The notes below the pieces were generated by a model. It worked only from the letters and a program-made list of their open reading frames with translations. It ran no database searches and was not told the origin of the DNA. This document shows, in pieces, positions 8,697-18,566 of a stretch of 64,000 nucleotides of DNA. The position numbers and the translations under genes were made by a program. How positions within the stretch are numbered: the first letter of the stretch is position 1; the number at the start of each line of letters is the position of its first letter. Source of the DNA: Pseudomonas sp. RIT-562 (lineage in GTDB: Bacteria > Pseudomonadota > Gammaproteobacteria > Pseudomonadales > Pseudomonadaceae); the NCBI RefSeq assembly GCF_026241895.1, contig NZ_JAPJIV010000002.1:248001-312000 (forward strand). Direction: 5' to 3'.

Positions 8697-8725
8697 AAAA
8701 AGCCGCCCTTGAAGGCGGCTTTTTA
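8697..8725 (-). terminator. Intrinsic terminator of lysS
   Basis: Stem AAAAGCCGCC / GGCGGCTTTT with a short loop and T runs on both strands, 11 bp beyond the lysS stop. Confidence 0.9.
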
Positions 8726-8735
8726 ATTGAAACAC

Positions 8736-10238
8736 TTACGCTTGCGGCCGCATGTGCGGGAACAGGATCACGTCGCGGATCGACGGGGAGTTGGTCAACA
8801 ACATCACCAGGCGGTCGATGCCGATACCTTCACCCGCCGTCGGCGGCATGCCGTACTCCAGCGCACGCACGAAGTCGGCGTCGTAGTGCATGGCTTCGTC
8901 GTCGCCAGCGTCCTTGTCGGCCACCTGCGCCATGAAACGCTCGGCCTGGTCTTCCGCGTCGTTCAACTCGGAGTAGGCGTTGGCGATTTCACGACCACCG
9001 ATGAACAGCTCAAAACGGTCGGTGACGTTCGGGTTGTCGTCGTTGCGACGGGCCAGCGGCGACACTTCGAACGGGTATTGGGTAATGAAGTGCGGCTGCT
9101 CCAGCTTGTGCTCGACCAGCTCTTCGAAAATCATCACCTGCAGCTTGCCCAGGCCTTCGAAGCCCAGCACCTTGGCGCCGGCTTTTTTGGCAATGGCACG
9201 AGCCTTGTCGATGTCGTTCAGGTCATCGGCAGTCAGCTCAGGGTTGTACTTGAGGATCGAGTCGAACACCGACAGACGCGCAAATGGCTCGCCGAAGTGG
9301 AACACCTTGTCGCCATAAGGCACGTCGGTGCTGCCCAGAACCAGCTGCGCCAGTTCGCGGAACAGTTCTTCGGTCAGGTCCATGTTGTCTTCGTAGTCGG
9401 CGTACGCCTGGTAGAACTCCAACATGGTGAATTCAGGGTTGTGACGGGTCGAGACGCCTTCGTTACGGAAGTTGCGGTTGATCTCGAAGACCTTTTCAAA
9501 ACCACCGACCACCAGGCGCTTGAGGTACAGCTCCGGCGCGATGCGCAGGTACATGTCCATGTCGAGGGCATTGTGGTGGGTTTCGAACGGTTTGGCTGCC
9601 GCGCCGCCAGGGATGGTTTGCAGCATCGGCGTTTCGACTTCGAGGAAATCGCGTTTCATCAGGAAGCTGCGGATGTGCGCGATGACTTGCGAACGAATGC
9701 GGAAAGTCTGGCGCACTTCGTCGTTGACGATCAGGTCAACGTAGCGCTGACGGTAGCGCGACTCGGTGTCGGTGAGGCCATGGTGCTTGTCCGGCAGCGG
9801 GCGCAGGGATTTGGTCAGCAGGCGCACGCTGGTCATTTCGACGTACAGGTCGCCCTTGCCGGAACGCGCCAGGGTGCCTTCGGCGGCAATGATGTCGCCC
9901 AGGTCCCAGGTCTTGACTGCGGCCAGGGTGTCTTCGGACAGGGTTTTACGGTTGACGTAGACCTGGATGCGTCCGGACATGTCCTGGATAACCATGAACG
10001 AGCCACGGTTGAGCATGATGCGACCGGCAACCTTGACCGGGATTGCAGCCTCTGCGAGCTCTTCCTTGGTCTTGTCCGCGTACTGTTTCTGCAAGTCTTC
10101 GCAGTAGTTGTCGCGGCGGAAGTCGTTCGGGAAGGCATTGCCCTTGGCGCGCTCGGCAGCCAGCTTTTCCTTGCGCAGGGCGATCAGGGAGTTTTCTTCC
10201 TGTTGCAGGGCTTGCGGGTCGAGTTCTTGGTCGCTCAT
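8736..10238 (-). CDS. lysS: Lysyl-tRNA synthetase, class II
   Basis: A 500-residue class II aminoacyl-tRNA synthetase that charges tRNA-Lys in the cytosol. An N-terminal OB-fold anticodon-binding domain (about 60-150) is followed by the catalytic domain with motif 2 ([14 protein letters not shown]) and the C-terminal motif 3 ([12 protein letters not shown]). Length matches the family. It is the second gene of the prfB-lysS unit, a pairing also seen in Escherichia coli; the gap of 102 bp holds an unusual UUCG hairpin and a single REP arm. Start [11 protein letters not shown] at 10238. Confidence 0.97.
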   Translation of the reverse strand: MSDQELDPQALQQEENSLIALRKEKLAAERAKGNAFPNDFRRDNYCEDLQKQYADKTKEELAEAAIPVKVAGRIMLNRGSFMVIQDMSGRIQVYVNRKTLSEDTLAAVKTWDLGDIIAAEGTLARSGKGDLYVEMTSVRLLTKSLRPLPDKHHGLTDTESRYRQRYVDLIVNDEVRQTFRIRSQVIAHIRSFLMKRDFLEVETPMLQTIPGGAAAKPFETHHNALDMDMYLRIAPELYLKRLVVGGFEKVFEINRNFRNEGVSTRHNPEFTMLEFYQAYADYEDNMDLTEELFRELAQLVLGSTDVPYGDKVFHFGEPFARLSVFDSILKYNPELTADDLNDIDKARAIAKKAGAKVLGFEGLGKLQVMIFEELVEHKLEQPHFITQYPFEVSPLARRNDDNPNVTDRFELFIGGREIANAYSELNDAEDQAERFMAQVADKDAGDDEAMHYDADFVRALEYGMPPTAGEGIGIDRLVMLLTNSPSIRDVILFPHMRPQA

Positions 10239-10269
10239 GTCTTTAGATATTCCATCACGGGTTCATTGC

Positions 10270-10317
10270 CCCCGGCCTTCGGGCCGGGGATCGCCGGCAA
10301 GCCGGCTCCTACAGGGG
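10270..10317 (-). repeat. UUCG-capped hairpin plus a single REP arm between prfB and lysS
   Basis: CCCCGGCC-TTCG-GGCCGGGG (10270-10289) is a perfect 8-bp stem with a tetraloop, followed by the solitary REP-like arm GCCGGCAAGCCGGCTCCTAC. On the transcribed (minus) strand the loop reads CGAA; the stem has no T run, so it is not a typical terminator. It may set the prfB:lysS mRNA ratio or stability. Confidence 0.6.
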
Positions 10318-10340
10318 ATCGAGTGTGTCAGCGATCCGTG

Positions 10341-11436
10341 TTACAGGCCTTGCTTCAGGCTTGCTACCAGATACTCGTCGATGTCGCCGTCGAGCACCTT
10401 GTCGCAGTCGCTGCGTTCGATGTTAGTGCGCAAATCCTTGATTCGCGACGCATCGAGCACGTAAGAGCGAATCTGGTGACCCCAGCCGATGTCCGACTTG
10501 GTGTCTTCCAGGGCTTGCGAGGCGGCGTTGCGTTTCTGCACTTCCTGCTCGTACAAGCGCGCCCGCAACATTTTCATCGCGGTGTCTTTGTTCGCGTGCT
10601 GGGAACGTTCGTTCTGGCAGCTGACCACGGTGTTGGACGGTACGTGGGTGATACGTACGGCCGAGTCGGTGGTGTTTACGTGCTGACCACCGGCACCGGA
10701 GGAGCGGTAGGTATCGATGCGCAGGTCCGACGGGTTGATGTCGATTTCGATGTTGTCATCGATTTCCGGCGACACGAATACGGCCGAGAACGAGGTGTGG
10801 CGACGGTTGCCGGAGTCGAAAGGACTCTTGCGCACCAGGCGATGCACGCCGATTTCGGTACGCAGCCAGCCAAAGGCGTATTCACCCTTGATATGCACGG
10901 TCGCGCCCTTGATTCCGGCGACTTCACCGGCGGACAGCTCCATGATGGTCGCATCGAAACCGCGTTTGTCAGCCCAGCGCAGGTACATGCGCAGCAGGAT
11001 GTTGGCCCAGTCCTGGGCTTCGGTGCCACCGGAGCCGGCCTGGATGTCCAGGTAGGCGTTGTTGGCATCCATCTCACCGCTGAACATGCGGCGGAATTCG
11101 AGTTTTTCCAGGGACTCGCGCAGGCGCTCGACTTCGGCGGCTACGTCATCGACGGCGGCCTGGTCTTCTTCCTCGGCAGACATCAGCAGCAGGTCCTTGG
11201 CGTCGGCCAGGCCCGAGTGCATCTCGTCGAGGGTTTCTACGATCTGCGCCAGCAGGGAGCGCTCGCGCCCCAGTTCCTGGGCGTAGGTAGGGTTGTTCCA
11301 GACACTCGGATCTTCAAGCTCGCGATTGACTTCGGTCAGACGCTCATGCTTTTGATCGTAGTCAAAGATACCCCCGAATAGTTTCGGAGCGCTCGGACAG
11401 GTCCTTGATACTGTTAAGGATCGGGTTGATTTCCAT
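10341..11436 (-). CDS. prfB: Peptide chain release factor 2, with programmed +1 frameshift
   Basis: RF2 recognises UAA and UGA stop codons and triggers peptide release. Reading starts at ATG 11436 ([13 protein letters not shown]), meets an in-frame UGA at 11364-11362 after codon 24, and resumes in the +1 frame to give 364 residues: join of 11436-11365 and 11363-10341, skipping the base at 11364. The recoding signal is the classical one: a GGGGG Shine-Dalgarno-like run, three bases, then CTTTGAC. The anticodon-mimic SPF and the catalytic GGQ motif (GAGGQHVNT) are both present. Autoregulation follows: scarce RF2 stalls at UGA and favours the shift. lysS follows in the same direction. Confidence 0.97.
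11361..11378 (-). promoter_or_regulatory. prfB programmed +1 frameshift site
   Basis: On the minus strand the sequence reads GGGGGTATCTTTGAC: an internal Shine-Dalgarno-like element, a 3-base spacer, slippery CTT and the UGA stop followed by C (a poor termination context). This is the conserved RF2 feedback element. Confidence 0.95.
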
Positions 11437-11552
11437 GGCGGGCAGCACTCGTTGGCGAACTTTTGAAAGCCGGCGAGTATACCGTAAACAGGCTGTCACG
11501 GCAGCCCGCCTGGCGGCTTTAGGAGGGAATGATTGCGCAAACCACCCAGTAC

Positions 11553-11702
11553 TTGTAGCAGCTGCCGAGCCTGCGAGGCTGCGTCCGGCTGCGAAGCAGT
11601 CGTAGAACCTCATGACGCGGTTCCCTTGGCAGACCGCATGCGCAGGATTTGCGAGGACTGCGTCCTCGAACGCAGCCTCGCAGGCTCAGCAGCTGCTACA
11701 AG
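11553..11702. repeat. Large inverted repeat, TGTAGCAGCTGCCGAG type (R0-like)
   Basis: Arms TTGTAGCAGCTGCCGAGCCT and complement bracket a 150-bp element that also holds inner complementary blocks (GCGAGGCTGCGT / ACGCAGCCTCGC). The same family recurs at 25.2 and 46.3 kb. It lies between wspR and prfB. Confidence 0.82.
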
Positions 11703-11730
11703 GGATCAGCAGTCCTGCAACAGAGTTGCG

Positions 11731-12732
11731 TTACGAAATGCCGACCTGATTGCGCCCATTGTGCTTGGCCTGGTACAGCCCCTTGTCCGCCGCCAGGATC
11801 AATTGCCGGCAGTCGCTGCCCTGCTGCGGGGTGATGGTCGACAAGCCGATGCTGATGGTCAGGCTTGAGCCTTCGGCCGGCGCAATGTGCGGGATCTTCA
11901 GGGCCGCGACGGTCTGGCGCAGTTTTTCCGCGACCAGCCGGGCGCCGCCGGGCGAGGTGTTGGGCAACACCAGGGCGAATTCTTCGCCACCGTAGCGCGC
12001 CGGCAGGTCGGAAGGCCGCGAGCTGGCATCGCGGATCGCCAGGGCGACCTTGCGCAGGGCTTCATCGCCTTCCAGGTGGCCGAAGCTGTCGTTGTAGGAC
12101 TTGAAGTAGTCGACGTCGATCATCAGCAACGACAGCTGGGTCTGATCACGCAGCGACCTTCTCCACTCCAGTTCCAGGTATTCATCGAAATGCCGGCGGT
12201 TGGACAGCCCGGTGAGGCCATCGGAGTTCATCAGGCGTTGCAGCACCAGGTTGGTGTCGAGCAACTGTTGCTGACTCACGCGCAAGGCCCGATAGGCCGC
12301 GTCCCGCTGTAACAGGGTCATGTAGGAGCGCGAGTGGTAGCGGATGCGCGCCACCAGCTCGATGTTGTCCGGCAGCTTGACCAGATAATCGTTGGCGCCG
12401 GCGGCAAACGCAGCGCTCTTGATTAAAGGGTCTTCCTTGGTCGACAGGACGATGATCGGAATGTCCTTGGTCGCCGGATGGTTGCGGTATTCGCGCACCA
12501 GGCTCAGGCCATCGAGGCCGGGCATCACCAGGTCCTGCAGGATGACCGTCGGCTTGATGCGGATCGCCTGGGCAATGGCCTGGTGTGGATCGGCGCAAAA
12601 GTGGAAGTCGATGTTTTCTTCGTGCGACAACCCGCGCCGCACTGCCTCGCCGATCATCGCCTGATCGTCCACCAGCAACACCATGGCGGCGTTTTCATCG
12701 GTCTTGAATTCGTCGAGCTGTAATTCATTCAT
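11731..12732 (-). CDS. wspR: Diguanylate cyclase response regulator WspR
   Basis: Output of the Wsp surface-sensing system: when phosphorylated by WspE it converts two GTP to c-di-GMP, driving exopolysaccharide and biofilm formation. The receiver domain (about 16-135) has the phospho-acceptor Asp67 (ILQDLVMPG); a helical linker follows; the GGDEF domain (about 165-333) has GGEEF at 248-252 and an inhibitory I-site RPSD at 239-242, five residues before it. All catalytic elements are intact, so the enzyme should be active and product-inhibited. It is the last of seven wsp genes, 48 bp after wspF, the only notable gap in the operon. The 333-residue length is that of the P. fluorescens protein. 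Confidence 0.96.
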   Translation of the reverse strand: MNELQLDEFKTDENAAMVLLVDDQAMIGEAVRRGLSHEENIDFHFCADPHQAIAQAIRIKPTVILQDLVMPGLDGLSLVREYRNHPATKDIPIIVLSTKEDPLIKSAAFAAGANDYLVKLPDNIELVARIRYHSRSYMTLLQRDAAYRALRVSQQQLLDTNLVLQRLMNSDGLTGLSNRRHFDEYLELEWRRSLRDQTQLSLLMIDVDYFKSYNDSFGHLEGDEALRKVALAIRDASSRPSDLPARYGGEEFALVLPNTSPGGARLVAEKLRQTVAALKIPHIAPAEGSSLTISIGLSTITPQQGSDCRQLILAADKGLYQAKHNGRNQVGIS

Positions 12733-12780
12733 GTGCGATCACCTGAGTACTACTTGGGCCCGGATTGCTGATAAGGATCT

Positions 12781-13791
12781 TCATTGGGCGAAAATCTCCA
12801 GCAATCGGGGCGCTATCTTTTCCAGCGAACGAATTTCCACCGCCGCGTCGATGGCTGCAGCCGCCTTGGGCATGCCGTACACCGCACTGCTCTGCTGGTC
12901 CTGCGCAATCGTCAGGTAGCCCTGCTGGCGCATGAGTTTAAGCCCCTGCGCACCATCGCGCCCCATGCCGGTGAGCAAAACTCCCACGGCATCGCCATTC
13001 CAGTAATTGGCCACGCTTTCGAAAAACACATCGATCGAGGGCCGATAGATCTCGTTGACCGGTTCGGCGGTGTACGCCAGCGTGCCGTTCTTCAACAAGC
13101 GAATATGGTGGTTGGTGCCAGCCAGCAATACCGTGCCGCTTTGCGGCGGCTCGCCTTCCTGGGCCAGGCGCACGTTGAGGCCGCTGGCACTGCCGAGCCA
13201 TTCGGCCATGCCTGCGGCGAACACCTGGTCGACATGCTGCACCAGTACGATGGCCGCCGAAAAATTCCGCGGCAGGCCCTTCAGCAGCACTTCCAGCGCA
13301 GCGGGTCCGCCAGCCGAAGAACCAATGGCGATCAATTGCTGGCGCGAGCCGGAGCTGCGCAGCGGGCCGGGGACCGGGCGTTCGCGGTTGCCCTTGTCGC
13401 CGATCAGCCAGCCGATGTTCATGATCTTGCGTAACAGCGGTGCCGCCGCTTCGTGGGCATTGCCAGCGCCGAGCGCCGGGGTGTCGACCACGTCCAGCGC
13501 GCCGTGGCCCATGGCCTCGAACACTCGATGCACGTTCTGCTGGCGGTCGACGGTGACGATCACGATGGCGCAAGGAGTCTCGGCCATGATCCGGCGAGTG
13601 GCTTCGACGCCATCCATCACCGGCATGATCAGGTCCATCAGGATCAGGTCCGGCGTCTGCTCGGCACAGCGTTGCACCGCTTCGGCGCCATTGCTGGCGA
13701 CCCAGATCACCTGGTGTGCCGGATCGAAGGCCACAGCGCGGCGCAAGGCCTCTACCGCCATGGGCATGTCGTTGACGATTGCGATTTTCAT
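12781..13791 (-). CDS. wspF: CheB-type methylesterase WspF
   Basis: Negative regulator of Wsp: demethylates the receptor WspA and so dampens WspE. A receiver domain (1-120) has Asp53 (LILMDLIMPVMDG); the methylesterase domain (about 150-336) has the triad Ser158/159 in IGSSAGG, His186 in VQHVDQV and Asp279 in TGMGRDG. Family length is normal and all catalytic residues are present, so no wrinkly-spreader-type inactivating truncation is seen. The ATG overlaps the wspE stop by four bases. Confidence 0.96.
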   Translation of the reverse strand: MKIAIVNDMPMAVEALRRAVAFDPAHQVIWVASNGAEAVQRCAEQTPDLILMDLIMPVMDGVEATRRIMAETPCAIVIVTVDRQQNVHRVFEAMGHGALDVVDTPALGAGNAHEAAAPLLRKIMNIGWLIGDKGNRERPVPGPLRSSGSRQQLIAIGSSAGGPAALEVLLKGLPRNFSAAIVLVQHVDQVFAAGMAEWLGSASGLNVRLAQEGEPPQSGTVLLAGTNHHIRLLKNGTLAYTAEPVNEIYRPSIDVFFESVANYWNGDAVGVLLTGMGRDGAQGLKLMRQQGYLTIAQDQQSSAVYGMPKAAAAIDAAVEIRSLEKIAPRLLEIFAQ

Positions 13792-16085
13792 GCCCGTGCT
13801 CCTCCGATGAGCTCAACCACTGCATCAAGCAGGGCATCGTCATGAAAACTGGCCTTGGCTAGATAGTAGTCGGCTCCGGCGTCCAGTCCACGACGGCGAT
13901 CTTCCTCGCGGTCCTTGTAGGACACCACCATCACCGGCAGCGATTGCAAGCGGTTGTCGCGCCGCAGCAGCGACACCAGCTCGATGCCGTCCATGCGTGG
14001 CATGTCGATATCGGTAATCAGCAGATCGAAATCCTCCGAACGCAGGGCATTCCAGCCATCCATGCCGTCGACCGCGACGGCCACATCGTAGCCACGATTG
14101 AGCAGCAACTTGCGCTGCAACTCGCGCACGGTCAGGGAATCGTCGACCACCAGAATGCGCTTGCGAGCGACTTCGACGACTTGACTGCCTTGGCGCGCAA
14201 TCCGCTCCAGGCGCCCGGTATTGAGCAGTTTGTCCACCGAGCGCAGCATATCCTCGACGTCGACAATCAGCACCACCGATCCGTCATCAAGCAGGGCTCC
14301 GGCGGAAATGTCCTGCACTTTGCCCAATCGCTCATCCAACGGCAGCACCACCAGGGTCCGCTCGCCAATGAAACGCTCGACAGCCACCCCGTAGATCGCC
14401 TCGCGCTCACGGATGACCACCACCTTGAGCGTCTCCTGGTGGCCCTGGCTCGCCGGGCGCTGCAACAGCTGGCTGGCCGCCACCAGCCCGACGTGCCGCC
14501 CCTCATACCAGAAGTGCTGGCGCCCCTCGACCTGCACGATATCGGCGGGTTCGAGGTCGCACATGCGTTCGATGTGCGCCAGTGGAAAGGCATAAGCCTC
14601 GTCACCGACTTCCACCACCAGGCTGCGGACTACGGACAACGTCAGCGGCACTTCAAGATGGAAGTGACTGCCCTCACCCGCCGTCTGCTCCAGCACCACC
14701 GCGCCGCGCAGCTGGCGAACCATGTGCTGCACCGCGTCCAGGCCGACTCCACGACCGGAAACCTCAGTGACCTTGTCGCGCAGGCTGAAACCCGGGAGGA
14801 ACAGGAAGGTCAGCAGCTCCTCTTCGCTCAACTGGGCGGCGGTTTCGGCCGGAGCCAACTGGCGTTCGATGATGCTGCGCCGGACTTTTTCCAGGTCGAC
14901 GCCATTGCCGTCATCGCTCAGCTCCAGCACCAATAGGCCGGCCTGGTGGGAGGCGCGCAGGCGAATCAGCCCTTCAGCAGGCTTGCCCGCCAGCAGGCGC
15001 TGCTCGGGGGATTCGATGCCGTGGTCGACGGCGTTGCGTAGCAGGTGCGTAAGCGGCGCTTCGAGTTTTTCCAGGACATCGCGGTCGACCTGGGTCTTCT
15101 CCCCTTCGATTTCCAGGCGCACCTGTTTGCCGAGGCTGCGCCCAAGGTCGCGGACCATTCGCACCTGTCCGGCCAGCACATCGGCGAACGGGCGCATGCG
15201 GCAGGCCAGTGCGGTGTCGTACAAGACCTGGGCGCGCTGGCTGGCCTGCCAGGCGAACTCGTCCAGCTCGGCATTTTTTTCCACCAGCAGTTGCTGGGAT
15301 TCCGCCAGGAGCCGGCGTGCATCGTCGAGGGCTTCCTGGGCTTCCAGGCTCAAGGTCTGATCCTTGAGCAGCGCATTGAGGTTTTCCAGCGCGCGCAAGC
15401 CGTTGCCCTGCACGCGTTTGAGGCGTTGCATGGTGGCCAGGTGCGGCTTCAGACGCAGGGTCTCCACGAGGGATTTGCTCGACAGGTCGAGCAGGCTGTT
15501 CAAGCGCTCCGCCGTGACCCGCAGGACTCGCTCGCCAGTGTCGGTGGTGCGGCGATTTCTCAACGGCGGCTCGGCGGGAGCCGCGGGCAACGGCTCCAAT
15601 ACCGGGACCGGCACCTCGATCAGCGGCGCCGGGGCTTCAGGTTCCGGCTCGGCCATGAACGGTGCAATCGGCGTGCTGATCGGCGCGGCCAGGGCCATCG
15701 GGTCGAGCAATAGCGCCATCAACGCGACGTAAGCCTCGATGTCCGCAATGCCTGGTGCATTGTCGGGCGTGGCGATGCGCATCAACAGGTCAGTGCCTTG
15801 CAGCAAGGCGTCGATATGCTCAGGCCGCAGGTACAGGCGGCCTTCCTGGGCACTCACCAGGCAGTCTTCCATCACATGCGCGACGCTGACCCCGGCATCG
15901 ACTCCGACGATTCGCGCAGCACCCTTGAGCGAGTGGGCGGCGCGCATGCACGACTCAAGGTGATCGGCCTGGGTCGGGTCGCGCTCAAGGGCCAGCAGGC
16001 CGGCGCTCAGCACCTGGGTCTGGGCTTCGGCTTCCAGGCTGAACAGTTCCAGCAACGAGGCGTCGCGCATTTGTTCGGGGGTCAT
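13788..16085 (-). CDS. wspE: Hybrid CheA-type histidine kinase WspE
   Basis: Central kinase of the Wsp signalling complex; it phosphorylates WspR and WspF. Domains in order: HPt with the phospho-His51 (AAHSLKGAARI), a proline-rich linker (about 140-190), dimerisation helices, a CheA kinase core with N-box HLLRNAVDHGIE and G-boxes DDGNGVDLEK and GRGVGLDAVQ, a CheW-like regulatory domain (about 480-620), and a C-terminal receiver domain with the phospho-acceptor Asp about 692 (LLITDIDMPRMDG). Length 765 residues. It overlaps wspD and wspF by four bases each, indicating translational coupling. Confidence 0.96.
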   Translation of the reverse strand: MTPEQMRDASLLELFSLEAEAQTQVLSAGLLALERDPTQADHLESCMRAAHSLKGAARIVGVDAGVSVAHVMEDCLVSAQEGRLYLRPEHIDALLQGTDLLMRIATPDNAPGIADIEAYVALMALLLDPMALAAPISTPIAPFMAEPEPEAPAPLIEVPVPVLEPLPAAPAEPPLRNRRTTDTGERVLRVTAERLNSLLDLSSKSLVETLRLKPHLATMQRLKRVQGNGLRALENLNALLKDQTLSLEAQEALDDARRLLAESQQLLVEKNAELDEFAWQASQRAQVLYDTALACRMRPFADVLAGQVRMVRDLGRSLGKQVRLEIEGEKTQVDRDVLEKLEAPLTHLLRNAVDHGIESPEQRLLAGKPAEGLIRLRASHQAGLLVLELSDDGNGVDLEKVRRSIIERQLAPAETAAQLSEEELLTFLFLPGFSLRDKVTEVSGRGVGLDAVQHMVRQLRGAVVLEQTAGEGSHFHLEVPLTLSVVRSLVVEVGDEAYAFPLAHIERMCDLEPADIVQVEGRQHFWYEGRHVGLVAASQLLQRPASQGHQETLKVVVIREREAIYGVAVERFIGERTLVVLPLDERLGKVQDISAGALLDDGSVVLIVDVEDMLRSVDKLLNTGRLERIARQGSQVVEVARKRILVVDDSLTVRELQRKLLLNRGYDVAVAVDGMDGWNALRSEDFDLLITDIDMPRMDGIELVSLLRRDNRLQSLPVMVVSYKDREEDRRRGLDAGADYYLAKASFHDDALLDAVVELIGGARA

Positions 16086-16765
16086 GTAAGGCTCCGGGTC
16101 ACGGCGGACAGCAACTGCTCTTCATCCAGCCAACGCAGGCTGCGACCCTTGAATTGCAAGACGCCATGGGTGTACTTGCTGCTGGCGTGGGCGCCGGAAC
16201 GGGACGCCGCCTCCAGGACTCGCTCGTCGATGGCGTGAATCCCGTCCACTTCGTCCACCGGCACCACCACCGGCCCACCCCGGGCGGCAATGATCAACAT
16301 GCGCGGCATGACCCGCGCCCCGGAGGCCGCACCTCCCGCCGCCTCGAGCCCGAGCAACTCCACCAGCGACAGGCAGGCCACAAGTGCGCCGCGCACATTT
16401 GCCACGCCTAGCAAGGCTCGGGAGCGCTGGTGCGGCAACGAGTGAATCGGCTGCAACGGAGCGACCTCCACCAGTGTTCGGGTAGCCAGCCCCAGCCATT
16501 CTTCGCCGAGGCGAAACATCAGCAGAGAACGGGTTTTCACGTCGCTCTCGACGCTGCTCGAAACCTGCGCGCGATCGTCCTGCTGCAGCGCGTAGCGATC
16601 GAGCAAGCGCGTGGCGGCAGCGGAATACACCGCGCAATTGCGGCAGTGAATGTGTTCGCTCAGCAGCGGGCAGGACTTGTCGCCGTGGACACCAATGCGG
16701 TTCCAGCAGTCGTCGATGGCCTGGGCATCTTCATGAGTGACGCTCAAGGTGTCGGAGGCGTTCAT
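16082..16765 (-). CDS. wspD: CheW-like scaffold WspD
   Basis: A 227-residue adaptor linking receptor and kinase. The C-terminal two-thirds is a CheW/SH3-like domain (MFRLGEEWLGLATRTLVEVAP ... ), while an N-terminal extension of about 75 residues holds three close cysteines (CPLLSEHIHCRNCAVY) that could bind a metal. One of two CheW proteins of the operon, as is typical for Wsp. Four-base overlaps with wspC upstream and wspE downstream. Confidence 0.95.
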   Translation of the reverse strand: MNASDTLSVTHEDAQAIDDCWNRIGVHGDKSCPLLSEHIHCRNCAVYSAAATRLLDRYALQQDDRAQVSSSVESDVKTRSLLMFRLGEEWLGLATRTLVEVAPLQPIHSLPHQRSRALLGVANVRGALVACLSLVELLGLEAAGGAASGARVMPRMLIIAARGGPVVVPVDEVDGIHAIDERVLEAASRSGAHASSKYTHGVLQFKGRSLRWLDEEQLLSAVTRSLT

Positions 16766-18033
16766 CGTTTGCGCTCACTGTCTGCGGCGCGCTCGCTGCG
16801 AGCGGCGCGGTCCTGCAATCGTCTGGCACCCACCGTGTCGCCCTGGGATTGCAGCAAGGCTGCCAGGTGCATCAACGCGTCGGCATGTTGCGGTTCGAGG
16901 TACAACGCCTTGCGATAGAAGCCCTGGGCTTCGAGGGCGCTGCCGGCAATATCACTGAGCAGACCCAGCCAGTAGAACACCTGGGCCACCGGTTCGTGGC
17001 TGCGCAGATAGCGGTCACACGCGGCGCGCGCCTCGGCACTTTTGCCCTCGTTGGCCAGGGCGGCAATGTTCGCCAACAAGGCGGCGGCGTCCGACGGCGG
17101 TGCTTTCACCGGCACCGGCAACGGGGCCACGCTCGCAAATGGCCGGGGGCGCGCTGGCGCCTCATTCCGCACCGGCTGGCGCTGGGGCTGCGGGATTGCC
17201 AGGGTTGTCGGCAGGACGGTCGGAACCGGCTCGGGCGTCGCCTGGCGACTGAAGGCAAATGATTGCGCGATGCCGATCGAGCGCATGCCGAAACGTCCCA
17301 GCAGACTGCCTTCGGCGGGGCCGATAAACAGCACGCCGTCGAGGTGAGTCAGGCGCTTGAGCACTTCGAAGACTTGCTGCTGGGTCGGCAGGTCGAAATA
17401 AATCAGCAGGTTGCGGCAAAACACGAAATCGTAGGCGGGTTCATTGGCCAGCAGCGTCGGATCGAGCAGATTGCCGACCTGCAGGCGCACCTGCTCCAAC
17501 ACTCGCTCATCGAGGCGATAACCATCGTTTTCAGCGGTGAAAAAACGCTCGCGAAATTCGATGTCCTGGCCGCGAAATGAATTCTTGCCGAACACCGCGC
17601 GCCGGGCTTTCTCCACCGACAGCGGGCTGACGTCCATGCCCTCGACCTTGAACTGATGCGGCTTGAGCCCTGCGTCGAGCAGCGCCATGGCGATCGAGTA
17701 CGGCTCTTCGCCGGTTGAGCACGGCAAGCTGAGAATCCGCAGGGCGCGCATGTTGTTGATCTCAGCCAGGCGCTTGGCCGCCAGCTTGGCCAGGGTGGCA
17801 AAGGATTCCGGGTAACGAAAGAACCAGGTCTCGGGCACGATCACGGCTTCGATCAGCGCCTGCTGCTCGTCGCGCGAACCTTGCAGCCGGTGCCAGTATT
17901 CGTCGGCGGTCAGCGCATTGTTCGCGCTGCTGCGCTGGCGCACGGCGCGCTCGATGATCGCCGGCCCGACCGACGTCACGTCGAGGCCGATACGCTCCTT
18001 GAGGAAATCAAAAAACCGCTGGTCGCTGCTCAT
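16762..18033 (-). CDS. wspC: CheR-type methyltransferase WspC with TPR tail
   Basis: S-adenosylmethionine-dependent methyltransferase that methylates glutamates of WspA and raises signalling. The N-terminal helical and catalytic CheR domains (about 1-270) include SLPCSTGEEPYSIAM for SAM binding and FCRNLLIYF. A proline/alanine-rich linker (about 275-325) leads to tetratricopeptide-like repeats (about 325-405) that probably bind the receptor or WspD. Antagonised by WspF. Four-base overlaps on both sides. Confidence 0.95.
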   Translation of the reverse strand: MSSDQRFFDFLKERIGLDVTSVGPAIIERAVRQRSSANNALTADEYWHRLQGSRDEQQALIEAVIVPETWFFRYPESFATLAKLAAKRLAEINNMRALRILSLPCSTGEEPYSIAMALLDAGLKPHQFKVEGMDVSPLSVEKARRAVFGKNSFRGQDIEFRERFFTAENDGYRLDERVLEQVRLQVGNLLDPTLLANEPAYDFVFCRNLLIYFDLPTQQQVFEVLKRLTHLDGVLFIGPAEGSLLGRFGMRSIGIAQSFAFSRQATPEPVPTVLPTTLAIPQPQRQPVRNEAPARPRPFASVAPLPVPVKAPPSDAAALLANIAALANEGKSAEARAACDRYLRSHEPVAQVFYWLGLLSDIAGSALEAQGFYRKALYLEPQHADALMHLAALLQSQGDTVGARRLQDRAARSERAADSERKR

Positions 18034-18566
18034 GAGCGCTCCTCAAGCAGCGCGGGATCCAGGGGCGGTGATGGAAACAGCAGCGCGCGCACCGAGTCGT
18101 CCAGCAGATCGGCAACCCGCACCCATTGCAGCAGACCCTGGGCGTCTTCACGCACCGGCCCGAGATACGGCGCCTGTCGATTGTCCAGGCCATACGGCTG
18201 GAACTCCGAAGGGTGGCAGCGCAGGGTGTCGGTGGCCTGTTCGAGGATCAGCCCGAGCAGTTGCGTCGGCGCCGTTTCATCCGCACGGTAGTTCACCAGC
18301 ACCAACCGGGTGCTGGTGCGCGCCTGCGCCGGTTGGCCGAAGGTCAGCGCGCTGAGATCGATCACCGGAACGACCGCGCCGCGATAGGCAAACACTCCGG
18401 CCACCCAGTCCGGTGCCTTGGCAATTGGCTTCAACGGCACGCGCGGCAGCACTTCCGCCACTTCGATCGCCTGGACGGCATAACGCTCGTCACCGATGCG
18501 AAACACCAGGAACAACGACTGCTTTGCCGGCGCCACGGTGGCGCGTCTGCCCGCGAGTTCGCTCAT
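18030..18566 (-). CDS. wspB: CheW-like scaffold WspB
   Basis: A 178-residue CheW domain protein (about 20-165: FLVFRIGDERYAVQAIEVAEVL, VAGVFAYRGAVVPVIDLS) that couples WspA to WspE. The ATG shares one base with the wspA stop (TGATG), and the 3' end overlaps wspC in an ATGA, so it is translated as part of the polycistron. Confidence 0.95.
   Translation of the reverse strand: MSELAGRRATVAPAKQSLFLVFRIGDERYAVQAIEVAEVLPRVPLKPIAKAPDWVAGVFAYRGAVVPVIDLSALTFGQPAQARTSTRLVLVNYRADETAPTQLLGLILEQATDTLRCHPSEFQPYGLDNRQAPYLGPVREDAQGLLQWVRVADLLDDSVRALLFPSPPLDPALLEERS

Noticed and set aside
8727..11381. 884-codon plus-strand ORF antisense to lysS and prfB
   Set aside because: It is the mirror frame of high-GC coding sequence; the minus strand encodes unmistakable LysRS and RF2.
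11553..11702. CRISPR-like or insertion-sequence interpretation of the long inverted repeats
   Set aside because: Repeats are inverted pairs, not regularly spaced direct repeats, and contain no transposase; they fit Pseudomonas REP/R elements.
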